Part shown: positions 17,163 through 25,163 of the stretch, piece after piece
Layout: the number at the start of each line of letters is the position of its first letter
How positions within the stretch are numbered: the first letter of the stretch is position 1
Source: Alphaproteobacteria bacterium
Lineage (GTDB): Bacteria; Pseudomonadota; Alphaproteobacteria; Micavibrionales; Micavibrionaceae
DNA: 64,000 nucleotides
Direction of reading: 5' to 3'
Assembly (NCBI GenBank): GCA_030424975.1
Contig: JAUHVY010000002.1
Coordinates: 868,001-932,000, forward strand
Position numbers and translations under genes: made by a program
The notes under the pieces: model-generated
What the model saw: only the letters and a program-made list of their open reading frames with translations
What the model was told of the DNA's origin: nothing
The model's database searches: none

Positions 17163-17576
17163 GTGAATCTTTTTGATGATAAAAATATATACCGTATTCT
17201 TGCGTTAATTCTTGGGACGATTTGCACGAGCATCCTCATCGCCGCATATTTTTCAGGCGGGTTGAAAATTTTATTATTTGCGGCGTGGTTTGTTTTTGTA
17301 TGCACTTTGTTTTCCATCATGGTGTTTTATGCGATTCAAGCGGCAACAGTGAGCGCGGCGCGCCCCAATAAATCAAATCAAGGTATCGGCGACATTTCTA
17401 GCGGTTCATTGAACGTCCTTACTGCAAAGATATTGCTGATGTTTGTATTTATTCTGTTGTTCTTTCTAACAGCTTTAGTTTGGAACATTATTGATAGTCG
17501 TTTTCCTGGTGCCACGGGTGTTGCCGACGCACCGCATCGGTCAGTTGTTCTGCCTGAAGACGGGGCTGGGCCATGA
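17163..17576 (+). CDS. Small membrane protein of unknown function
   Basis: 137 residues with three hydrophobic segments (about 12-30, 33-58 and 94-112). The start is a GTG at 17163 behind GGGGGG; no ATG fits as well. The C-terminal tail is proline- and glycine-containing and soluble. No family is recognised. The gene is 39 bases upstream of the Sel1 protein gene and probably cotranscribed. Confidence 0.6.
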   Translation: MNLFDDKNIYRILALILGTICTSILIAAYFSGGLKILLFAAWFVFVCTLFSIMVFYAIQAATVSAARPNKSNQGIGDISSGSLNVLTAKILLMFVFILLFFLTALVWNIIDSRFPGATGVADAPHRSVVLPEDGAGP

Positions 17577-17615
17577 AACGTGTTCTAAATATTTGTCGCA
17601 GAGGGAGAATATCTA

Positions 17616-18905
17616 ATGAATAAATACGTAATCAGCATCGTAATAATTTTATTGTTAATTACATGCTATGGCTTGTATACGCGCGGTTATGTGACGCACT
17701 CCCAATATCAAGAAGCGAAAAATCAAGACGCACGATTTCAAGAACAGAAAGATGCCTATCATGCGCGTTTGGAGTCATTAAACGAGGTTTGTGATGGTTC
17801 GGTGCCGTTATCAGATAAAGCGTATGCCAAACAAGAGGCATTAAAGGGTGATCCTGAAGCGCAATATGTTTATGCCAGTTATTTAAGTGAAAAATTTGGT
17901 GTTAGTTATAATAACCAAAATATTTCTGATGAGGCATTGAAATGGCTGTTAGTCGCTGCTGGTAATGGTCATGTTAAATCGCAGGGCCTGCTTTGTGCTT
18001 TTACTTATAATGCCTCAAAATATAAAATAAGAAGAAATGATAATTATTCAATTGATTGGTGCATTAAGGCTGCTGAGAATGATCATCAAGGCTCTCAAGT
18101 TATTTTGAGTAAAATGTATATTGAAGGGAACGGTTTAAACCGGAGTGTTGAAGAATTCTATTTTTGGAGTGGTGTTGCAGGTAGGCGCCCAGAAATGAAT
18201 GCAGATCTATCGGAAGCTTTACCCGATAAAACGAAGTTTGAAATTGACCAAAGGATAATGGAATGGGAAAAAACTCATCCTAAAGCGCAAAAAAGTTATT
18301 CTACAGCTTTTCGTGAATTTTCTCAGGCATCACTTTATAATTTGACGCAGGAATCCATCTATACCCCGGATAAAATTATGGATGTTCATAGTTTTATTTG
18401 CGGGGGTGATTTAAGGTTTTGCAAAACGCCTGAGCGATGTGGAGAGGCAAGAGATTGCAAAATAGTAGATCGGTGCGGTGATTTGGTCGGATTAACTTGT
18501 CAAAGTCGTCCTGAATACATGATTTATAACCTATCGACCAAAAAAGTGATAAGCGAATGTCCCGGGGGGCTGGAGCCGTGTTTAAATTTTATACCGAAAG
18601 AATGGACATGTAAGTACGCCGACAATTTACCGATCAAAAATCAATATTACGAAAAATTCAAAAAATTCCGTGGTGGCACAGGCTGTGGTGATTATGTTTT
18701 TTTACCATATTTTAGAACTTATATAGAGGACGGTACTTACTATCATTATTATCATCGGGAAACAGGGGAATATAGCGGCGGGGCGCGTGAAGGGCCTTAC
18801 GTGCGGAAATGGAATTTTATGGGAAGATCAAAAGAGTGGAGCTATATAGGAAAATCCAAAGGGTGGAGCTATATGGGAAAACCCAAAGGATGGTATTGTG
18901 ATTAA
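17616..18905 (+). CDS. Membrane-anchored Sel1-repeat protein
   Basis: 429 residues. One N-terminal transmembrane anchor (residues 4-22), then Sel1-like helical repeats about residues 72-195 (A-L-K-G-D-P-E-A-Q, W-L-L-V-A-A-G-N-G-H, C-I-K-A-A-E-N-D-H). The second half is cysteine-rich (near 263-310) and unlike Sel1. The last ~35 residues are a short tandem repeat built on W-S-Y-x-G-K-x-K-G-W. Sel1 repeats mediate protein contacts. A diverged copy of the DNA for this tail occurs at 19525-19600 inside the next reading frame. Confidence 0.75.
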   Translation: MNKYVISIVIILLLITCYGLYTRGYVTHSQYQEAKNQDARFQEQKDAYHARLESLNEVCDGSVPLSDKAYAKQEALKGDPEAQYVYASYLSEKFGVSYNNQNISDEALKWLLVAAGNGHVKSQGLLCAFTYNASKYKIRRNDNYSIDWCIKAAENDHQGSQVILSKMYIEGNGLNRSVEEFYFWSGVAGRRPEMNADLSEALPDKTKFEIDQRIMEWEKTHPKAQKSYSTAFREFSQASLYNLTQESIYTPDKIMDVHSFICGGDLRFCKTPERCGEARDCKIVDRCGDLVGLTCQSRPEYMIYNLSTKKVISECPGGLEPCLNFIPKEWTCKYADNLPIKNQYYEKFKKFRGGTGCGDYVFLPYFRTYIEDGTYYHYYHRETGEYSGGAREGPYVRKWNFMGRSKEWSYIGKSKGWSYMGKPKGWYCD

Positions 18906-18935
18906 AGGGGAGAAGCGCATCCTCATCACAGGCGT
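18765..18935. repeat. Diverged direct repeat, copy 1
   Basis: Covers the tail of the Sel1 gene and the bases just after its stop. It matches 19525-19625 in blocks: GGGGAATATAGCGG at 18765 and 19525, GGGAAxACCCAAAGGAT, and GAAGCGCATCCTxATCA. Copy 1 is longer because of the extra W-S-Y repeats. Confidence 0.6.
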
Positions 18936-18967
18936 TTCCAATATTATTGAAGGACAATGGTAAGACC

Positions 18968-21241
18968 ATGAATGATTACGGCGCAGTGGTAAAGGAAATT
19001 AAAAGAAAATCTCGCAGGAAAGCAACGTTTTACTATGCGTGGGCTTTTATATTGGTTTTTTCAATACCTATAATCCAAAATTGGAATCATTTATCTAATA
19101 TCGATTCTGCTTTTTGCATCATAATTTATGGAGCCCTGTTATTGGGGGTTCGAAATTTAGAGAGGCCGGATCATGATGAGGTCTTGGTTGTAATATATGA
19201 AAAAGGCATCTGGTACAAAAAGGCGAGGCCAAATGAACGTTTCATTTATTGGGATGAGATGGAGGCTATCGATGTAACGGAGTTCGATATTAATATGAAC
19301 CGTATCATTCATTTTTCTATTAAAACATACGATATTGAAGAGCGATGGAAAAAATTATCACTTCTACAAAGGTTAATACTGTCTTGGGAGAAGCATAAAT
19401 ACGGCACGTTTATAATTATACATCTGATTGAATTAGCGATAGATCCTGAAGATTTTGTTATAATAGTTGAGAAGCAACTTCAAAAATCGAGACTACAACA
19501 AAAGGATGATGCGCGGCCTCAACGGGGGAATATAGCGGTAGGATCCGTGAAGAACCTTATACGCGAAGATGGAGACCTTTGGGAACACCCAAAGGATAAG
19601 GATATGAAGCGCATCCTGATCATTGGTGGATATGGTGTGTTTGGTCAGCGCATCAGCGAGCGATTGGCGCGTATGCCCGATATTGAATTGATTATCGCAG
19701 GACGCCGTCTTGGAGGGGCGGAGGCTTTTTTAACGACCCTTCAGAATGCGAAGTGCAAGATCACCGCAAAAGAATTAGACATTCATAACCTGCGCCAAGA
19801 TGATTTGTCTGATATGGGTTTATTTGCCGTTATCAATGCGTGCGGCCCGTATCATGAACAAGATTATACTCTTGCCGAAATATGTATCGCGCTGGGGGTA
19901 CATTACATTGATTTATCCGATAACCGCGCCTATGTGACGGGGATACGAACCCTTCAGGATAAGGCCGCTCAGGCAAACGTCCTCGTCGTTAGCGGCGCAA
20001 GCACGGTTCCCGCATTATCATCTGCGGTAATTGATTATTTCCAAAATGATTTTGCGAGCATGCACAGTGTAGATTACGGCGTCACACCCGGCAACCAAAC
20101 CGATCGGGGTGTGGGAACGGTTGCGGCGATCCTGCGTTATGTCGGGAAGCCGTTTCAAACGATGCTCAGTGGTAATTATAAAACCGTTTATGGCTGGCAG
20201 GATTTGCATAGAACGCATTATCCCGTCATCGGAAAACGGTGGATGTCAAATTGTGATATCCCCGATCTTGATCTGTTCCGTGATCGGTATCCGACTCTTA
20301 AAACAATACGGTTTTATGCGGGGCTACAGCTCTCTTTGTTGCATGTGGGGCTATGGTTTTTATCGTGGCCGAGCCGATGGGGCTGTGTTAAAAATTTAGA
20401 TCAATACGCGGCGCTTATGCGGAAAATCAGTCTGTGGTTTTATAATTTCGGTTCTGACGCAGGCGGTATGCATGTCATTATCAGCGGCAAAGATAAAGCG
20501 GGTAAAGCCATGACCAAGGCGTGGTATGTGATCGCGAAAGGCGGCGACGGGCCTTATATTCCCGCAACACCATCGGTTGTCTTGATTAAAAAACTGCTTG
20601 ATGGCTCATTAAATCAATTTGGCGCTGTCCCTTGTGAGGGGTTGTTTACCCTTGATGAATTTATGAACGAAATTGCTGATTTGCACATTCAGCAATATAC
20701 AAATGAACCGCTCTATCAGCGATATCTTCAGGAGCGATATGCCGTGTTACCCGCTGCGGTACAAACGCTGCATGATTATGATGAAGAAATAACATATAGC
20801 GGGGCATGTGATGTTATTCGAGGATACAGCCCTTTTTGCAGGTTTGTAGCCACAATTTTATCTCTACCACCTGACGGGCAAAATCATCCGTTAAAAGTGC
20901 ATTTTAAAAAGGACGGCGGCGCTGAGCATTGGACGCGCTATTTCGGGGATCAGAAATTTTACTCCAAACAATGGGATCAAGACGGCATCCTCTATGAGCG
21001 GATTAACATCACGACGTTGGCATTTAAAATTGATGTGACAGATCGGGATTTAAATTTGATTTTAAAACAGGTCTATGTTTTGGGGCTGCCTGTCGGTTGG
21101 TTGTTCAAGCCGAAGGTCATCGCCCGTGAAAGTGAACGTGACGGTGATTTCATCGTCAATGTCGAGGTTCACTTACCCGTATTTGGCTTATTGGTTAAAT
21201 ATGATGGTTGGCTATCTGTTGATGATGTGCGCAAATCATAA
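18968..21241 (+). CDS. Saccharopine dehydrogenase-like / DUF4166 protein with fused membrane N-terminus
   Basis: A 757-residue frame with two unrelated parts. Residues 1-195 have two transmembrane segments (about 22-39 and 45-60) and a PH-like soluble part. From M at 19604 onward comes a saccharopine dehydrogenase-type NAD(P)-binding domain (R-I-L-I-I-G-G-Y-G-V-F-G) and a C-terminal DUF4166 domain (about the last 150 residues). Family members usually begin at the second part, and AAGGATAAGGAT before the ATG at 19604 could start a 545-residue protein. The joining sequence is a frame-shifted copy of the Sel1 tail. Whether one or two proteins are made is unclear. It ends inside the convergent monooxygenase gene. 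Confidence 0.75.
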   Translation: MNDYGAVVKEIKRKSRRKATFYYAWAFILVFSIPIIQNWNHLSNIDSAFCIIIYGALLLGVRNLERPDHDEVLVVIYEKGIWYKKARPNERFIYWDEMEAIDVTEFDINMNRIIHFSIKTYDIEERWKKLSLLQRLILSWEKHKYGTFIIIHLIELAIDPEDFVIIVEKQLQKSRLQQKDDARPQRGNIAVGSVKNLIREDGDLWEHPKDKDMKRILIIGGYGVFGQRISERLARMPDIELIIAGRRLGGAEAFLTTLQNAKCKITAKELDIHNLRQDDLSDMGLFAVINACGPYHEQDYTLAEICIALGVHYIDLSDNRAYVTGIRTLQDKAAQANVLVVSGASTVPALSSAVIDYFQNDFASMHSVDYGVTPGNQTDRGVGTVAAILRYVGKPFQTMLSGNYKTVYGWQDLHRTHYPVIGKRWMSNCDIPDLDLFRDRYPTLKTIRFYAGLQLSLLHVGLWFLSWPSRWGCVKNLDQYAALMRKISLWFYNFGSDAGGMHVIISGKDKAGKAMTKAWYVIAKGGDGPYIPATPSVVLIKKLLDGSLNQFGAVPCEGLFTLDEFMNEIADLHIQQYTNEPLYQRYLQERYAVLPAAVQTLHDYDEEITYSGACDVIRGYSPFCRFVATILSLPPDGQNHPLKVHFKKDGGAEHWTRYFGDQKFYSKQWDQDGILYERINITTLAFKIDVTDRDLNLILKQVYVLGLPVGWLFKPKVIARESERDGDFIVNVEVHLPVFGLLVKYDGWLSVDDVRKS
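19525..19625. repeat. Diverged direct repeat, copy 2
   Basis: Read in the frame equivalent to copy 1 it gives G-E-Y-S-G-R-I-R-E-E-P-Y-T-R-R-W, then G-T-P-K-G and a TAA just before the ATG at 19604. This is the ghost of a Sel1-gene end directly in front of the dehydrogenase start. Confidence 0.6.
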
Positions 21242-22458
21242 TCTGTATGCCATTGTCCGGGGTTCATATGCGTAAATAGGCCCGTTTTTATGCCAGCAAG
21301 TGTTCGAAGCATTTCCGTTTTGACGTAAGGCGTTTTGCAAAGTAATCCAAAGCTCGCATCGCGAATAAGCCCCGCGAATTTATTATGTGATTGAAAAAAC
21401 GGTGTCAGCCAGCGGCTGGCGATTTGGTAAAAATAGATGTGGTTTTTTCGCGCTTTGCTGTAGGCGCAAAGGGCGTCGTTGATGTCATCATGGTCTTTTA
21501 AAATTTGCGACAGGATGAATGCATCGGCAAGTCCAAGATTTGCACCTTGCCCAAGTTGGGGGCTGGTATTATGTGCCGCGTCGCCGATGAAAATCAACCT
21601 GTCTTCATGCCAACGCTTCATGATGATATCGCTGTATTGGGCATGGGCCAGATCATCGGTTGTTTTAAACTGATCCATAAACGGTTCCAACTCCGGCCAG
21701 TAACCGGTCACCGTCTCTTTCCATTCATCCAAACCGTTCTTTAACCATTGCTCATATCCGCCGGGCGGCAAGCTCCAGAAGAAGGTGCATTTAGGCGTCG
21801 GGCAATTTGGTGCGCGGCCAATAGCCAGCATACCAACCATCATATGTGCCCCGTCATAGCGTTGTTGTAAGTAATCTTTGCCAAATGCCTGATCGGGGTC
21901 ATCCAAGACGCCCCAGATCGCACCGAAAGGGTAGGGCTTATCGAGCTTTATTTGCCCGTGTTTTCGAAGCGGAGAGCGCATGCCACTGGCATCAATAACT
22001 AAATCAAACGGGCCGTGTGTGTCGCCGTCTTTATCCGTGATATACCTTTGTTCATGCGTGCAATGCGTATCAATAATTTCACAACCGGTATGGATAGGCA
22101 CATGGAGCCGAGTAACCTCTTCATACAATAAGGTAAACAATGTTCCGCGGTGGATGCCGACGCCAAAATAATGGGGTTTAAGGTCGCGGTAGCTGATATC
22201 AAAAATGACATTATTATGTGATGCGCTGCCGTAGATATTGTGAATGATTGCGCCTTCGTTGATGGCTTTTTTATCTAACCCTAAATTCGCGAGGCAGGCG
22301 AGACCTGTAGGTTGGAGAAGTAAGCCCGCCCCAAGGGGTTTGGGTTCATCAAAACGTTCAAAAATTTCGGGGTGGTGGCCATCTTTTTGTAAATATGCGG
22401 CGGCGGCCAGGCCTGCCGTACCGCTGCCTATAATTGCAATTTTCAGATGAGGCTTCAT
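21169..22458 (-). CDS. FAD-dependent monooxygenase
   Basis: 429 residues of the UbiH/salicylate hydroxylase-like group (FAD_binding_3). The FAD motif G-S-G-T-A-G-L-A-A-A is at residues 11-20, the conserved arginine region follows, and the second FAD motif is G-D-A-A-H near residue 300, with N-L-G-L-A-D after it. Such enzymes hydroxylate aromatic substrates with NAD(P)H and oxygen; the substrate is unknown. Its 3' end overlaps the end of the convergent dehydrogenase gene by 73 bases. Confidence 0.87.
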   Translation of the reverse strand: MKPHLKIAIIGSGTAGLAAAAYLQKDGHHPEIFERFDEPKPLGAGLLLQPTGLACLANLGLDKKAINEGAIIHNIYGSASHNNVIFDISYRDLKPHYFGVGIHRGTLFTLLYEEVTRLHVPIHTGCEIIDTHCTHEQRYITDKDGDTHGPFDLVIDASGMRSPLRKHGQIKLDKPYPFGAIWGVLDDPDQAFGKDYLQQRYDGAHMMVGMLAIGRAPNCPTPKCTFFWSLPPGGYEQWLKNGLDEWKETVTGYWPELEPFMDQFKTTDDLAHAQYSDIIMKRWHEDRLIFIGDAAHNTSPQLGQGANLGLADAFILSQILKDHDDINDALCAYSKARKNHIYFYQIASRWLTPFFQSHNKFAGLIRDASFGLLCKTPYVKTEMLRTLAGIKTGLFTHMNPGQWHTDYDLRTSSTDSQPSYLTNKPNTGK

Positions 22459-22622
22459 GATAAGTTCATTTTGTTTCTTGTTATTCCTTTGTAATCATAA
22501 ACAGATAAAACCAAAATGCTTATTTTTTTTTGCGCTTTCGCATTGTTTAGTAAAGAGCACGTAACCTTTTGGTTTTTGTTGCGAATAATAATTATTGTGA
22601 ATTAATAGAAGGTTTTTCCACT

Positions 22623-22676
22623 ATGAGACGTACAAAGCCTGAAATTATTGCTTTAGATATATTATTGCAGAAATAA
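22623..22676 (+). pseudogene. Possible TetR-like regulator remnant
   Basis: A 17-codon frame starting M-R-R-T-K and ending at tandem stops, 15 bases before the efflux operon. The opening resembles the N-terminus of TetR repressors that often sit beside RND pumps, but so short a match can be chance. A leader peptide is the alternative. Confidence 0.2.
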
Positions 22677-22690
22677 TAAGGGGTTTCAGT

Positions 22691-24085
22691 ATGAGAGCAA
22701 TTGGTTTGCTTGCGTTGACGACAAGCATATTAGCAACAGGATGTGCGTTACATGATGTAAATCCGAATGCGAAGCCAAACGTTCAAACTCAAAATCATTT
22801 TCCAGCCTTAGGTGAAGTGGAAGGGGATGAGCAAAACGATCAAAAAAATTCGTCTTTGTGGTGGAGTGCGTTTAGTCGTCCTGCGCTTGATGAAATGATC
22901 ACGCATTCATTTTCAGCTAATCAAAATATTTTTGCGGCGATTGAACGTATAAAACAGGCGCAAGCCGTATCAGTACAAACGCGATCTGACGTGTTCCCCA
23001 AGATTAGCGCGCAAGGTAATATATCAGACAGCATCGAAGACGGTAATGATCAGCCCGATACAAGTGCGATCGGTGCGGCTTTATCGTGGGAGGTTGATGT
23101 GTTTAACCGCATCGGTTCTGCGGCACTTGCTGATGATTATGAAACAAAGGCGTTGGTTTATGATTTGGATGCCTTGCGCCTGAGTTTAAGTGCTGAAGTG
23201 GCAAATGCTTATTTCGGGGCAGTTGCGGCACATAACAGGCTACAGCTTTTGAACCAACAATTGGACACCGATAAAGAGCTTTTGGATTTGATTAAGCTTC
23301 GTCAGGATAACGGTGTCGGGACGAAGGTTGAGGTTTTACAACAGCAAAGTCAGGTTTCTGAAAGCTTGAGTTTTATTCCGCCCGCGCAAGCAGATTTGAG
23401 GGTGTTCGAAAACCGTCTGGATGTTTTATTGGGCGCAATGCCTGACGGGCAAAACCGTGTGAGTGATCAGGAAAACCTTTCCTTTTCTCAAGATTTACCA
23501 AAGATAGGCGTTCCCTCTGATCTGTTGCTTCGTCGCCCTGACTTACGGGCGTTACATGCTGAATTGATCGCTGCGGATGCGGATATTGCATCGGCGATAG
23601 CAGATCGCTTGCCTCAAATTACCCTGACAGGCAGTTATCTTTACACGGATACGGCCACATTTTCCGGGCCGGTTGCAACCATCCTTGGGGCGTTTGTGCA
23701 ACCATTATTAGATTGGGGTGAGAAGAAAGCCGCAGTTGAACGCAATAAAGCCTTATACCAAGAGCGCCTTGCCCTCTATACGCAGCTTTACTTAGAGGCG
23801 GTAGAGGATGTCGAAAACGCACTATACCAAGAGAATAAGCAGCGCGAGTATATAGAGCGATTGGAAGCACGCCGCGCCATATTGGAAGAAACGGTAGAAG
23901 AAACAGAAGCACTTTATACGCAAGGTATAGATGATTACCTGCCGGTGTTAAATGCGTTGCAAAATTTGCGCGCCGTAGAGCGTGAAATCATTTCAGAACG
24001 CCTAAATCTTATAACTATACGTATTAATTTGTACCGTGCCGTAGGCGGTTCAATTCAACATTCAGTAAATGAAGAAAGTTTGTGA
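22691..24085 (+). CDS. RND efflux outer membrane lipoprotein (NodT/OprM family)
   Basis: 464 residues. A lipoprotein signal peptide ends in the lipobox L-A-T-G-C (C18). The mature protein has the two outer-membrane efflux repeats typical of TolC/OprM channels, with long helices, including the conserved L-L-L-R-R-P-D-L near residue 280 at the start of the second repeat. It forms the exit duct across the outer membrane. It is the first gene of the operon; its stop lies two bases before the adaptor start. Confidence 0.93.
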   Translation: MRAIGLLALTTSILATGCALHDVNPNAKPNVQTQNHFPALGEVEGDEQNDQKNSSLWWSAFSRPALDEMITHSFSANQNIFAAIERIKQAQAVSVQTRSDVFPKISAQGNISDSIEDGNDQPDTSAIGAALSWEVDVFNRIGSAALADDYETKALVYDLDALRLSLSAEVANAYFGAVAAHNRLQLLNQQLDTDKELLDLIKLRQDNGVGTKVEVLQQQSQVSESLSFIPPAQADLRVFENRLDVLLGAMPDGQNRVSDQENLSFSQDLPKIGVPSDLLLRRPDLRALHAELIAADADIASAIADRLPQITLTGSYLYTDTATFSGPVATILGAFVQPLLDWGEKKAAVERNKALYQERLALYTQLYLEAVEDVENALYQENKQREYIERLEARRAILEETVEETEALYTQGIDDYLPVLNALQNLRAVEREIISERLNLITIRINLYRAVGGSIQHSVNEESL

Positions 24086-24087
24086 GT

Positions 24088-25161
24088 ATGAAATACAAAA
24101 TTCTTATATGTCTTGCCGTTATGGGAACTGCGGCACCTGCGTTTGCACAGAAAGCCGCAACCCCGGTCTTTGTTGTCGATATTAAAAAGCAAGACTTTGT
24201 CGATGAAATTGATGCATTGGGAACATTGCAGGCCAATGAGAATGTAGACTTAACATCCTCTGTCACAGAGCGCATTACAAAAATAAATTTTGAAAGCGGG
24301 CAACGCGTTAGTCAGGGCGACGTTTTGGTCGAGATGGATTACGCAGAGGAAGAGGCATTGTTAGCAGAAGAGCGTTCTGTTCTTGCAGAGGCAGAACGAC
24401 AAATTGCGAGATTAAAGCCTTTGATTAAGCGTGGTGCGACATCGCAATCAACTATGGATGCGGCATTGCTAGAGGCGCAAACCTCACGTTCGCGCATTAC
24501 GGCGATTGAATCGCAAATACACGAACGCCGTATTATCGCGCCGTTTGATGGAAAGCTTGGTTTGCGAAATGTGAGTGTCGGCGGGATGGCACAGCCGGGA
24601 ACAATGATTACGACGATTGATGATGACTCCGTTATGAAGTTGGATTTTTCCATTCCTGAATTGTATCTGCCCGCCATTAAGGAAGGGGGAAATATAAGCG
24701 CAAGCGCGAAAGCTTATCCCGGTGAAAAATTTGAAGGCACAGTAGAAAGTATGGACAGCCGTGTTGATGCCGTGACACGCGCGATTTCAGTGCGTGCTTT
24801 ATTAAAAAATGATGGACGAAAACTAAAGCCCGGCATGTTGATGCGTGTCAAACTATATAAAAACGCACGAAAAGCGATTGTCATACCGGAGGAAGCAATT
24901 GTTCCTAAAGGGGATAAAAATTATGTGTTTACAGTTTTGAAAAACGGCCAAGAAAGCACTGCGTCTTTGGTTGCTGTTGAATTGGGCTCTCGTAAAAAAG
25001 GTGTTGCAGAAATTCTTAGCGGCTTGAAAGAGGGTGACATGGTTGTGACACATGGCACGATAAGAATTCAGGATGGCGCACGCGTTGAGGTGACGGCAAA
25101 GGATAACGGCAATCCCACCCTGGATCAGATGCTATTGCAAAAAAATACTGATGGAGAATAA
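24088..25161 (+). CDS. RND efflux periplasmic adaptor subunit
   Basis: A 357-residue membrane fusion protein. A signal peptide (cleavage after A-F-A) is followed by the barrel-sandwich/lipoyl half motif, a short coiled-coil hairpin about residues 90-130, the second lipoyl half (I-I-A-P-F-D-G-K-L-G) and a beta-barrel region (G-T-V-E-S-M-D-S-R-V-D). It links the inner-membrane pump to the outer-membrane channel. No cysteine lipidation site is seen. The ATG at 24088 is preferred over the GTG at 24082. It ends two bases before the pump gene. Confidence 0.93.
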   Translation: MKYKILICLAVMGTAAPAFAQKAATPVFVVDIKKQDFVDEIDALGTLQANENVDLTSSVTERITKINFESGQRVSQGDVLVEMDYAEEEALLAEERSVLAEAERQIARLKPLIKRGATSQSTMDAALLEAQTSRSRITAIESQIHERRIIAPFDGKLGLRNVSVGGMAQPGTMITTIDDDSVMKLDFSIPELYLPAIKEGGNISASAKAYPGEKFEGTVESMDSRVDAVTRAISVRALLKNDGRKLKPGMLMRVKLYKNARKAIVIPEEAIVPKGDKNYVFTVLKNGQESTASLVAVELGSRKKGVAEILSGLKEGDMVVTHGTIRIQDGARVEVTAKDNGNPTLDQMLLQKNTDGE

Positions 25162-25163
25162 GC

